From positions 1 to 13,290 of the forward strand of contig DATMJW010000133.1 of NCBI GenBank assembly GCA_035553355.1: a DNA stretch of 13,290 bases, read 5' to 3'. Within the stretch, counting starts at the first letter, position 1, and every line of letters starts with the position of its first letter. Shown here piece after piece: positions 6,447 to 11,963 of the stretch. This DNA is from Gaiellasilicea sp035553355. Its GTDB lineage: Bacteria > Actinomycetota > Thermoleophilia > Gaiellales > Gaiellaceae. The notes below the pieces were generated by a model. That model ran no database searches and had not been told where the DNA came from. It saw only the letters and a list, made by a program, of their open reading frames with translations. Position numbers and translations under genes: made by a program.

Positions 6447-7103
6447 GTGATGCTGCCGATCGAGCGCCCGGGGAAGATCGTCTGCGTCGGGCTCAACTAC
6501 CGCGCGCACGCCGAGGAGCAGGGGCGGCCGGTGCCCGAGCATCCGATCCTGTTCGCCAAGTGGACGACATCGCTCGTCGGCCCTGGTGCACCGATCCTGC
6601 TCCCGCCCGCGTGGGTGACGGCCGCCGTGGACGCGGAGGCGGAGCTCGGTGTCGTCATCGGTTCGCGGGTGAAGGGCGTCTCCGCCGAGAACGCGCTCGA
6701 GGCCGTGCGCGGGTACGTGTGCGCGAACGACGTCTCGGCACGCGACGTCCAACGGGCCGACCGGCAGTTCACCCGGGCGAAGTCGTTCGACACGTTCTGC
6801 CCCGTCGGGCCGGAGCTCGTTCCGGCGGCGGAGGTGCCCGACCCGCAGGCGCTCGCGATCCGCGGGCTCGTGAACGGCGAGGTGCGGCAGGAGTCGTCGA
6901 CCGCGGACATGATCTTCGGCGTCGCCGAGCTGATCGCCTTCGCGTCGGAGGCGATCACCCTGGAACCCGGCGACCTGCTCCTGACGGGGACGCCCGGCGG
7001 CGTCGGCGAGTTCCGCGACCCGCCGCTCTACCTCGCCGACGGCGACGAGGTGACGGTCGAGATCGAGCGCGTCGGCGTCCTCACGAACCCCGTTCGCGCC
7101 TGA
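6447..7103 (+). CDS. Fumarylacetoacetate hydrolase (FAH)-family protein
   Basis: 218 residues from GTG at 6447; an ATG at 6450 immediately follows and is an equal alternative. The FAH fold is clear: IVCVGLNYRAHAEE (11-24), metal ligands E64 and E66 in VDAEAELGVVIG and D95 in CANDVSARD, the catalytic-lobe lysine in RAKSFDTFCPVGP (110-122), and TPGGVGEFRDPP near the C-terminus. At this length it is a single-domain member, like acylpyruvate hydrolases (FAHD1-type), oxaloacetate decarboxylases and 2-hydroxyhepta-2,4-diene-1,7-dioate isomerases in aromatic acid breakdown. The exact substrate cannot be chosen from sequence. It is co-transcribed with the CorC-type transporter (6-bp gap), which gives no pathway clue. 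It is cytosolic and Mg2+/Mn2+ dependent by family. Confidence 0.9.
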   Translation: MMLPIERPGKIVCVGLNYRAHAEEQGRPVPEHPILFAKWTTSLVGPGAPILLPPAWVTAAVDAEAELGVVIGSRVKGVSAENALEAVRGYVCANDVSARDVQRADRQFTRAKSFDTFCPVGPELVPAAEVPDPQALAIRGLVNGEVRQESSTADMIFGVAELIAFASEAITLEPGDLLLTGTPGGVGEFRDPPLYLADGDEVTVEIERVGVLTNPVRA

Positions 7104-7110
7104 CCTCCGC

Positions 7111-7145
7111 AGCCATGTCCGGTGCTTAGAGCACCGGCCGTGTCC
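7111..7145 (+). repeat. Hairpin repeat, copy 1
   Basis: A 35-bp unit whose core CCGGTGCTTAGAGCACCGG (7119-7137) folds into an 8-bp stem plus a T-G wobble pair. It matches copy 2 at 31 of 35 positions. It lies 8 bp after the FAH-family stop. With copy 2 it may act as a bidirectional terminator for the converging genes, although no T tract is present. Confidence 0.75.
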
Positions 7146-7165
7146 CGCGGAGGCCCGGCCGCCGC

Positions 7166-7200
7166 GGCCGTGTCCGGTGCTTAAAGCACCGGCCGTGGCC
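7166..7200 (+). repeat. Hairpin repeat, copy 2
   Basis: Same orientation as copy 1 and offset by exactly 55 bp. The core CCGGTGCTTAAAGCACCGG (7174-7192) is a perfect 9-bp inverted repeat around one central A. The difference from copy 1 in the stem turns a wobble pair into a Watson-Crick pair. It ends 12 bp before the stop of the SnoaL-like gene on the other strand. Confidence 0.75.
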
Positions 7201-7211
7201 GGAACGGACGG

Positions 7212-7607
7212 CTAGGGCGCCCAGAAGGCCTCGAACGCGGCCGGGTCGCTCGGGAGCGCGAGCACCTCGGTCACGACCCCGCCCGCGATCGTGAAGAGGA
7301 GCACCTGATCGATGTCGATCGTGCGGCCCTCACGCTCTCCCTGCGCCCGGTAGAGGCCGGCGCCGCGCGTCTCGCTCGCGAGCACGTCGATGACGGTGGA
7401 GCGGTACGTGCCGGCCGTCAGCTTCGGCAACCGGGCGAGGAAGCGGAAGATCTCGCTGCGGCCGCGGTACGTGCCGGACATGACGCCGCTCCCGGGGACG
7501 TGCCAGACCGCGTCGTCCGCGAAGCAGTCGCGCAGCGCGAGGCCCTCCTTGTTCGCGAACGCCTCCATGATCCGTCGGACGAGCGCCGCGTTCGCCTCCG
7601 CGCTCAC
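7212..7607 (-). CDS. SnoaL/NTF2-like protein
   Basis: 131 residues from a GTG at 7607, preceded by a strong Shine-Dalgarno (GGGAGGAAGG); the GTGA overlaps the stop of the upstream small gene by 4 nt. The sequence has the NTF2/SnoaL layout: an N-terminal helix (NAALVRRIMEAFANKEG), FADDAVWHVPGSGVMSGTYRGRSEIFRFLARL, then alternating strands ending with VTEVLALPSDPAAFEAFWAP. The family forms a cone-shaped alpha+beta barrel used by small isomerases, cyclases, dehydratases and binding proteins. The residues D32-W35-H36 line the usual pocket. The substrate is unknown. The longer frame open upstream is the antisense-like shadow of the preceding gene, so the GTG is preferred. Confidence 0.85.
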   Translation of the reverse strand: MSAEANAALVRRIMEAFANKEGLALRDCFADDAVWHVPGSGVMSGTYRGRSEIFRFLARLPKLTAGTYRSTVIDVLASETRGAGLYRAQGEREGRTIDIDQVLLFTIAGGVVTEVLALPSDPAAFEAFWAP

Positions 7608-7807
7608 CGCCCTTCCTCCCACCGCTCGATCAGCCCGAGCACGTGGCGGCGCTGCACCTCCGTGAACGGCATCGCCGCGAGGAGCCGGCGCGCCTCGCCG
7701 GGATCGTCGTTCGCGACGGCGGCCTCGAGCCGCTCGCGCCACGGCGTCGGCTCGCGGAGCTGGCGGCGGAGCCAGCGGAGAAGGCTGACGGCTGCCTGGT
7801 CTGTCAC
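7604..7807 (-). CDS. Small helical protein of unknown function, 67 aa
   Basis: Starts at a GTG at 7807 with TAGCCT seven nt upstream, suggesting a leaderless mRNA. The product, starting MTDQAAVSLLRWLRRQLREP, is predicted all-helical and highly charged: an amphipathic Leu/Trp/Arg helix, then LEAAVANDDPGEARRLLAAMP and FTEVQRRHVLGLIERWEEG. No Cys, transmembrane segment or known motif is seen. It overlaps the SnoaL-like gene by 4 nt, so the two are translationally coupled and probably functionally linked. The composition and coupling support a real gene; I do not recognise the family. Confidence 0.65.
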   Translation of the reverse strand: MTDQAAVSLLRWLRRQLREPTPWRERLEAAVANDDPGEARRLLAAMPFTEVQRRHVLGLIERWEEGR

Positions 7808-7814
7808 GCGCCCG

Positions 7815-7820
7815 AGGCTA
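7815..7820 (-). promoter_or_regulatory. -10 box for the 67-aa / SnoaL-like operon, within a small inverted repeat
   Basis: On the minus strand TAGCCT is followed by 7 nt and the GTG at 7807. The box is embedded in CGAGG-CTA-CCTCG (7813-7825, plus strand), a perfect 5-bp inverted repeat. The same hexamer TAGCCT stands 6 nt before the GTG at 10559, which supports both calls. The 74-bp divergent space also contains the palindrome TGCGATTCGCA (7843-7853). Confidence 0.5.
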
Positions 7821-7881
7821 CCTCGCGCGGCGGAGGAGATCGTGCGATTCGCAACGCACTGCGGCGGGCACAGCGCTTCGG

Positions 7882-8340
7882 GTGACGGAGCAGCAGGATC
7901 TGTCGCGGGTGCGGAGCGCGTTCTTCCGGCGGACGCGCGTGCTCGTCGGCGTCTTCTACGTCGCTCTCGCCGCGGGTGCGATCGCGTGTGCCGCAGCCGC
8001 CGTCTAGGACGACGCCGGAGCCGGCGCGGCCGGGATCGTCGTCGGTCTCGTCGTCGCGCTCGCCCTCTTCGCGCTCAGTGCCGCGATCCCGACGTCCGCG
8101 CGCGCCGCCCGCTGGATGGTGCCGGCGGCCGCCGTCGTCGGCGTGGTCCTCGTGAACACGATCGACATCGGGACGAGCCCGTTCGTGCTCGGCGGCTTCG
8201 GCGGGTTCCTCGCGGGGACGGCCGTCTCGATCGCCCTCGTCCGGCGCCGGCTCGCGACCGACGACGAGCTGCTGCGGCGTCAGCTGCGGCTCGGGTTCGA
8301 CCCGGAGCATCCCTGGCGCTGGCTCCGTCCCGGCCGCTAG
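7882..8340 (+). pseudogene. Four-helix membrane protein gene interrupted by an in-frame TAG
   Basis: From GTG at 7882 one frame reads VTEQQDLSRVRSAFFRRTR, a membrane helix (residues about 20-41), then a TAG at 8005-8007. The same frame continues without further stops to the TAG at 8338-8340, with three more hydrophobic segments: GIVVGLVVALALFALSAAIP, MVPAAAVVGVVLV and FVLGGFGGFLAGTAVSIALV. It ends in a basic tail, RRRLATDDELLRRQLRLGFDP. Read through, it would be a 152-residue integral membrane protein. The downstream part alone could start at ATG 8116 (74 aa). The most likely reading is a recent nonsense mutation or a base-call error; a genuine 41-residue peptide followed by a second small gene is possible. 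No family is recognised, and no clear promoter is seen upstream. Confidence 0.6.
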
Positions 8341-8375
8341 CCAGCCTCTCGCGCCGCGCTCCGACCCGCGTTGCT

Positions 8376-8392
8376 GCGGCCATAATGGCCGC
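8376..8392. promoter_or_regulatory. Operator-like palindrome over the xdhC operon promoter
   Basis: GCGGCCATAATGGCCGC is a 17-bp inverted repeat, with 8-bp arms around a single central A. It ends immediately before the GTG at 8393 and contains the -10 box CATAAT (8381-8386), which is 6 nt from the GTG. A repressor dimer bound here would cover both the -10 and the transcription start. It does not match an operator consensus I know. Confidence 0.6.
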
Positions 8393-8704
8393 GTGAAGGA
8401 GATTCTTCCCGAGATCGAGGCGTGGCGGCAGCAGGGGGAGGGTGTCGCGGTCGCCACGGTGGTCGCGACCCGGCGGTCGGCGCCCCGGCCGGTCGGCTCG
8501 AGCCTCGCCGTGTCGGAGAGCGGCAAGCTCTGCGGATCCGTCTCCGGCGGTTGCGTCGAGAATGACGTCTACGAGCACGCCCGCGAGGTGCTTCGGACGG
8601 GCGAGCCGAAGCTGCTCTCCTACGGCATCCCGGACGAAGACGCCTGGAGCGTCGGCCTCCCCTGCGGCGGCGAGATCGACGTCTTCGTCGAGCGGCTCCC
8701 ATGA
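8393..8704 (+). CDS. XdhC/CoxI-family protein, N-terminal-domain-only (103 aa)
   Basis: GTG start 6 nt after a CATAAT box, probably leaderless. The 103 residues form one XdhC_CoxI domain: ATVVATRRSAPRPVGSSLAV (21-40), the hallmark GSVSGGCVEND (48-58) and GLPCGGEIDVFVE (88-100). XdhC/CoxI proteins bind sulfurated molybdenum cofactor and insert it into xanthine dehydrogenase- or CO dehydrogenase-type enzymes. In many bacteria this domain is fused to a Rossmann domain. Here it is a separate polypeptide overlapping the next gene by 4 nt (ATGA), so the two products probably act as a pair. No molybdenum hydroxylase subunit is present in the window. Confidence 0.9.
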   Translation: MKEILPEIEAWRQQGEGVAVATVVATRRSAPRPVGSSLAVSESGKLCGSVSGGCVENDVYEHAREVLRTGEPKLLSYGIPDEDAWSVGLPCGGEIDVFVERLP

Positions 8705-9447
8705 GCCTCGTCGACCGGCTCGTCGAGCTCGCCGCGAGCGGCGAGCGCGCGGTCCTCTACACGGTGCTCGAGGGGGAAGGCGCCGGGTCGAAGCTGCTCG
8801 TGCTCGAGAGCGGCGAGACGCTCGGCGACGGACCGCCGGAGCTGGCGGGCGGCGCGCCCGCGCTCCTTCGCGGCGGCCGGAACCGGCTGCTCGAGCTCGA
8901 CGGCCGCCGCGTCTTCTGCGAGGTCTACGGGCCGCCGCCGCGGCTCCTCGTCTACGGCGCCGTCGACACCGCCGAGTCCCTCTGCCGTGCGGCGAAGCTC
9001 CTCGGCTGGCACACGATCGTCGCGGACGCGCGCCCGCGCTTCGCGACCGCAGAACGGATCCCGAGCGCCGACGAGCTGATCGTGGAGTGGCCCGAGGAGG
9101 CGCTCGCACAGGTCGGGCCGGATCATGCGACGGCGATCGTCGTCCTCACGCACGACGACAAGTTCGACGTGCCGGCGCTGAAGGCGGCGCTCGCGACGGA
9201 GGCGTTCTACATCGGCGCGCTGGGGTCGCGGCGGAACCAGGAGCGGCGGCGCGAGCGGCTGCTCGAGGCGGGCGTCGAGGAGGACGCGCTCGCGCGGATC
9301 GCCGGGCCGTGCGGCCTCGACATCGGCGCCGACACGAACGAGGAGACCGCGATCTCGATCCTCGGAGAGGCGCTCGCGGCGCGCGCCGGCCGCGGCGGCG
9401 GGCCGCTGCGCGAGTCGAAGCAGCGCATCCACGTCGAGGTCGCCTAG
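8701..9447 (+). CDS. xdhC: XdhC-family molybdenum-cofactor chaperone with Rossmann domain
   Basis: 248 residues from ATG, overlapping the preceding gene by 4 nt. Residues 1-80 resemble a degenerate second XdhC_CoxI domain (ERAVLYTVLEGEGAGSKLLVL), lacking the GSVSGGC motif. Residues 80-230 are the XdhC C-terminal Rossmann domain: PRLLVYGAVDTAESLCRAAK (80-99), DARPRFATAERIPSADELIVEWP, LTHDDKFD (149-156), YIGALGSRRNQERR (170-183) and GPCGLDIGADTNEET (202-216). By family it takes part in maturation (Moco sulfuration or insertion) of a xanthine dehydrogenase/CO dehydrogenase-type enzyme in the cytosol. The alcohol dehydrogenase gene begins at its stop codon, so all three genes are one operon. Confidence 0.92.
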   Translation: MSLVDRLVELAASGERAVLYTVLEGEGAGSKLLVLESGETLGDGPPELAGGAPALLRGGRNRLLELDGRRVFCEVYGPPPRLLVYGAVDTAESLCRAAKLLGWHTIVADARPRFATAERIPSADELIVEWPEEALAQVGPDHATAIVVLTHDDKFDVPALKAALATEAFYIGALGSRRNQERRRERLLEAGVEEDALARIAGPCGLDIGADTNEETAISILGEALAARAGRGGGPLRESKQRIHVEVA

Positions 9448-10541
9448 TGCGCACCCGTGCCGCCGTGCTCTTCGAGCCGGGGCGCCCGATCGAGGTCCGC
9501 GAGCTGGAGGTCGAGGAGCCGCGGCCCGACGAGGTCGTCGTCCGCATGCGCGCGGTCGGTGTGTGCGGCACGGACCTGCACTCCTACGTGGGCGAGTGGG
9601 AGCGGCCGACGCCGATCGTGCTCGGGCACGAAGGAGCGGGCGTCGTCGAGGAGGTCGGCGACGCCGTGGAAGGCCTCGCCCGCGGCGATCGCGTCGTTCT
9701 CTCGTGGGCGCCCGCGTGCGGCGATTGCGGCGCGTGCCGGAGAGGCCGGCCCGCCGCCTGCGCGCCCCTCTCCGGTGCCATCGGGCGCGGCACGCTCCTC
9801 GACGGCCGCACCGGGCTCGCGCTCGACGGCGCGACCGTCTACCGCGGCACCGCGACCGGCGCGCTCGCGGAGCGGGTGGTGGTCGCAGGCGCGGCCGCCC
9901 TCCCGCTCGGCGACGATCTCCCATTCGAGCAGGCGGCGCTCCTCGGCTGCGCGGCTCTCACCGGCGTCGGCGCAGTCCTGAACGCGGCACGGCTCGAACC
10001 CGAGGCGACGGTGCTCGTCGTCGGCGCCGGCGGCGTCGGGCAGTTCGTGATCCAGGGCGCCCGGATCGCGGGCGCGGCGGCCATCGTGGCGGTCGACCCC
10101 GTCGAGGCGCGGCGTGGGCAGGCGCTGCGGCTCGGTGCGACCCACGCGTGCGCGCCCGAGGACCTGCGCGAGACGGTCCGCGCGCTCGATCCCGATGGGA
10201 TGGACGTCGCGTTCGATGCCGTGGGTGCGCCGGAGACGACGGCGCTCTGCCTCCGGTGGACGCGCGGCGGCGGGCGGACCGTCCTCGTCGGTCTCCCGGC
10301 GGGCGGTGCCCGGCTCTCGCTCGACCCGCTCGACTTCACGAACCGCGAGAAGACGCTGACCGGCACGATCTACGGCTCGGAGGACCCCGCGGTCGCGCTG
10401 CCGCGGCTGCTCGAGCTCGTGCGCGACGGCGGGCTCGAGCTGGCGAGCCTCGTCGGGCCGTCCTACGCGCTCGACGCGACGGACGAGGCCTTCGGGGCGA
10501 GCCTCGCCGGCGCCGCCGGCCGCGTGCTCGTGACGCCGTGA
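9447..10541 (+). CDS. Zinc-dependent alcohol dehydrogenase (MDR family)
   Basis: 364 residues from a GTG at 9447 that shares one base with the preceding stop (TAGTG). Both zinc sites are complete: catalytic C40, H61 and E62 with C168 in LLGCAALTGVGA, and structural C91, C94, C97 and C105 in ACGDCGACRRGRPAACA. The cofactor fold shows VLVVGAGGVGQ (189-199) followed by an acidic residue, D217, at the end of the second strand, favouring NAD over NADP. The pattern, with GALAERVVV and the LLGCAALTG loop, resembles the class III/mycothiol- or glutathione-linked formaldehyde dehydrogenase branch and related aryl-alcohol enzymes. The substrate is not determinable. Its place behind two Moco chaperone genes suggests a shared oxidation pathway in which a molybdenum hydroxylase acts on the aldehyde or heterocycle. 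Confidence 0.93.
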   Translation: MRTRAAVLFEPGRPIEVRELEVEEPRPDEVVVRMRAVGVCGTDLHSYVGEWERPTPIVLGHEGAGVVEEVGDAVEGLARGDRVVLSWAPACGDCGACRRGRPAACAPLSGAIGRGTLLDGRTGLALDGATVYRGTATGALAERVVVAGAAALPLGDDLPFEQAALLGCAALTGVGAVLNAARLEPEATVLVVGAGGVGQFVIQGARIAGAAAIVAVDPVEARRGQALRLGATHACAPEDLRETVRALDPDGMDVAFDAVGAPETTALCLRWTRGGGRTVLVGLPAGGARLSLDPLDFTNREKTLTGTIYGSEDPAVALPRLLELVRDGGLELASLVGPSYALDATDEAFGASLAGAAGRVLVTP

Positions 10542-10546
10542 CGCAT

Positions 10547-10552
10547 TAGCCT
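10547..10552 (+). promoter_or_regulatory. -10 box for the 168-aa gene, leaderless type
   Basis: TAGCCT is followed by CCGGGC and GTG at 10559. It is identical in sequence and nearly identical in spacing to the box before the 67-aa gene on the other strand. It suggests separate transcription of this gene from the xdhC-adh operon, whose last stop is only 17 bp upstream. Confidence 0.5.
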
Positions 10553-10558
10553 CCGGGC

Positions 10559-11065
10559 GTGACGTCGCTCTCGCTGTACGAGGACCTCCTCGGGCCGAAC
10601 GAGGAGCTGACGCTGCCCGCGGGCCCGCGCGTCGTCTACGTCGCCTCGGGTGAGCTGGCGGGGCTTCACGCTGGGCGAGCCGCCTTCGGGAGCGACGAGG
10701 CGCGCCTCCGCGCCGGTGCCGACGGCGCGACCGTCCTGCGCTGGGAGCTGACCGAGTGGTCGGTCGACGACGCGAAGCTCTGCGCGCACGTCCACCTCGA
10801 CCCGTGGGCGGACTACCTGCTGCGCTGCGAGCGTGTCGGTGGCGACCGGCCGCTGCGGCGGGCGGCAGGCCCCGGGGTCGCGTGCGTCCTCCGCGGCGAG
10901 GTCGCGGTCGACGGCGAGCTCGTGACGCCCTTCGGCGCGTGGAGCGAGCCGGCGGACCTGCACGGGCCCGGTCAGCTCGTGCGCGTCGTCGTGGTGCCGG
11001 CGGACGCGCGCGCCGCAGAGGACGCCGCGGAGGATTCGATTGCGCAGGGCGCGGTACATCTATAG
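10559..11065 (+). CDS. Hypothetical protein with cupin-like repeats, 168 aa
   Basis: GTG start 6 nt after TAGCCT. The sequence is beta-rich and looks like two diverged cupin-like halves: LPAGPRVVYVASGELAG...LRWELTEWSVD (about 20-70), and GVACVLRGEVAVDGELVTPFGAWSEPADLHGPGQLVRVVVVP (about 105-147). The second half has the turn G-E-V-x-V-D-G-E-L and a late His, but the full HxH...E...H metal set of cupins is missing, so metal binding is doubtful. There is a His pair at AHVHLDPW in the middle. It is soluble, with no signal peptide. The function is unknown, and the cupin call is tentative. Its last codons overlap the AT-rich promoter of the lipoprotein gene. Confidence 0.7.
   Translation: MTSLSLYEDLLGPNEELTLPAGPRVVYVASGELAGLHAGRAAFGSDEARLRAGADGATVLRWELTEWSVDDAKLCAHVHLDPWADYLLRCERVGGDRPLRRAAGPGVACVLRGEVAVDGELVTPFGAWSEPADLHGPGQLVRVVVVPADARAAEDAAEDSIAQGAVHL
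11055..11061 (+). promoter_or_regulatory. Possible -10 region of the lipoprotein gene
   Basis: TACATCT, followed by ATAGGC and the ATG at 11068, is the only AT-rich stretch for some distance and has the 6-7 nt spacing seen at other starts here. It lies in the last codons of the upstream gene. An alternative hexamer is TATAGG at 11061-11066. No Shine-Dalgarno is evident before this ATG, which supports leaderless expression. Confidence 0.35.
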
Positions 11066-11067
11066 GC

Positions 11068-11730
11068 ATGAAGCACCTGCAGATCGCACTGATCGCGTCC
11101 GTGCTGGCGCTCGGGCTCGCCGCCTGCGGTGGCGGCGGCGGCGAGACGGCCGCGACGACGCCCGACCCGGCGACGGTTCCGGCGGGGCAGACGACGGACG
11201 CCGGAGGTGCGGCGACGACCGAGGTCGCTCCGGCCGGAACGGATGCCGACGCGCAGGACGCGTCGTGCTCGGCGACCGAGTCGGGGTTGACGCTGGCGAA
11301 GCAGGATCTGCCGAAGCCGGTGGCGGCTCTCCGCGAGCGGCTCTTCGCGGCCGCGGGCGAGTGCGACTTCGACGCGCTCGGCGCGATCGCGCAGGAGAGC
11401 CAGGGCTTCACGTACTCGTTCGGCGGCCAGGAGCCGAACGGCGAGCCGGCGCAGTTCTGGCGCGGCCTCGAGGAGGGGCTGACGGGCGAGCCGGCCTACT
11501 CGCTCCAGATGATCCTGTCGCTCCCCGTCACGCGGAACGAGTCCGGCTCGTACGTCTGGCCGTCGGCGGCGTCACCGAACGCGACGGACGCCGACTGGCA
11601 GGCGCTCGTGGACGCCGGGTTCTACTTCCCGTCGGACATCGAGGCGATGCGCACGGGGGGCGGTTACAACGGGTGGCGGACTGCGATCACACCCGCCGGC
11701 GAGTGGCAGTTCTTCGCCGAGGGCGACTGA
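11068..11730 (+). CDS. Secreted lipoprotein of unknown function
   Basis: 220 residues from ATG. The N-terminus is a textbook lipoprotein signal: short basic start (MKHLQ), hydrophobic core, and lipobox LAAC with lipidated C20. A low-complexity Gly/Thr/Ala/Pro linker (21-65) presumably spans the cell wall. The rest is a soluble domain (about 66-220) starting with DASCSATESGLTLAKQDLPKPVAALRERLFAAAGECDFDALGAIA. It contains two Cys (near residues 69 and 95) that may form a disulfide, and a Trp/Tyr-rich second half (QFWRGLEEGL, SYVWPSAAS, GYNGWRTAITPAGEWQFFAEGD). The start of the domain resembles small NTF2-like or DUF-type exported proteins in which a helix precedes a strand-rich barrel; I cannot name the family. 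It is the last gene of this strand block and converges with the 51-aa gene. Confidence 0.85.
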   Translation: MKHLQIALIASVLALGLAACGGGGGETAATTPDPATVPAGQTTDAGGAATTEVAPAGTDADAQDASCSATESGLTLAKQDLPKPVAALRERLFAAAGECDFDALGAIAQESQGFTYSFGGQEPNGEPAQFWRGLEEGLTGEPAYSLQMILSLPVTRNESGSYVWPSAASPNATDADWQALVDAGFYFPSDIEAMRTGGGYNGWRTAITPAGEWQFFAEGD

Positions 11731-11737
11731 GCGTCCG

Positions 11738-11893
11738 CTAGAGGAACGTCATGACGCGGTCGAGGTGGCCGCACTGACGGTGCTTGACGCCGCAGCGCCG
11801 GCAGTCCCAGTGCTCCCAGACGATCCACTTGAGGTGCTGCACCTCGAGCACGATCAGCGCGATGCACCAGATCAGGATCTCCGTCTGCCCCAT
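11738..11893 (-). CDS. Small Trp/Cys/His-rich protein, possible zinc-binding knuckle (51 aa)
   Basis: An ATG at 11893 opens a 51-residue frame ending in TAG at 11738. The N-terminal half is a hydrophobic helix (TEILIWCIALIVLEVQHLKWIVW) that could be a membrane anchor. The C-terminal half reads WEHWDCRRCGVKHRQCGHLD, with CxxC (C31, C34), H38, C41 and H43, a set suited to binding one zinc ion. It lies 70 bp downstream of the MBL gene on the same strand, with 7 bp to the converging lipoprotein stop. The composition differs sharply from false frames in this DNA. No clear Shine-Dalgarno or -10 box is seen, so it may be read from upstream. Family unknown. Confidence 0.6.
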   Translation of the reverse strand: MGQTEILIWCIALIVLEVQHLKWIVWEHWDCRRCGVKHRQCGHLDRVMTFL

Positions 11894-11963
11894 GTGTCCA
11901 CGGTGCCAGCGGGCGCCGGAGGCCGCAATGGGCCGCGTGGCGGATCTTCGCGATCGGTGGGAC

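Noticed and set aside
5601..6752. A 383-codon minus-strand frame with a less extreme composition
   Set aside because: It mirrors the CBS and CorC domains of the transporter on the opposite strand; its Asp/Leu/Val/Arg-rich sequence is the predictable complement of that gene's codons.
4103..7129. A 1008-codon open frame on the plus strand
   Set aside because: It is out of frame with three well-supported genes (MBL, CorC-type, FAH-family) and encodes almost only Arg, Ala, Gly and Pro, the usual product of a wrong frame in GC-rich DNA.
8005..8007. TAG as a recoded amino acid such as pyrrolysine
   Set aside because: Many neighbouring genes here end in TAG, nothing suggests a suppressor system, and a point mutation or sequence error is simpler.
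10530..10564. Three GTGACG words around the end of the alcohol dehydrogenase gene as an iteron or operator
   Set aside because: Spacing is irregular (8 and 21 nt), two copies lie in coding sequence, and a 6-mer of this composition is common here.
9444..11411. A 655-codon open frame on the minus strand
   Set aside because: It is antisense to the alcohol dehydrogenase, the cupin-like gene and the lipoprotein, has no recognisable motif, and its composition is Arg/Ala/Pro-rich.
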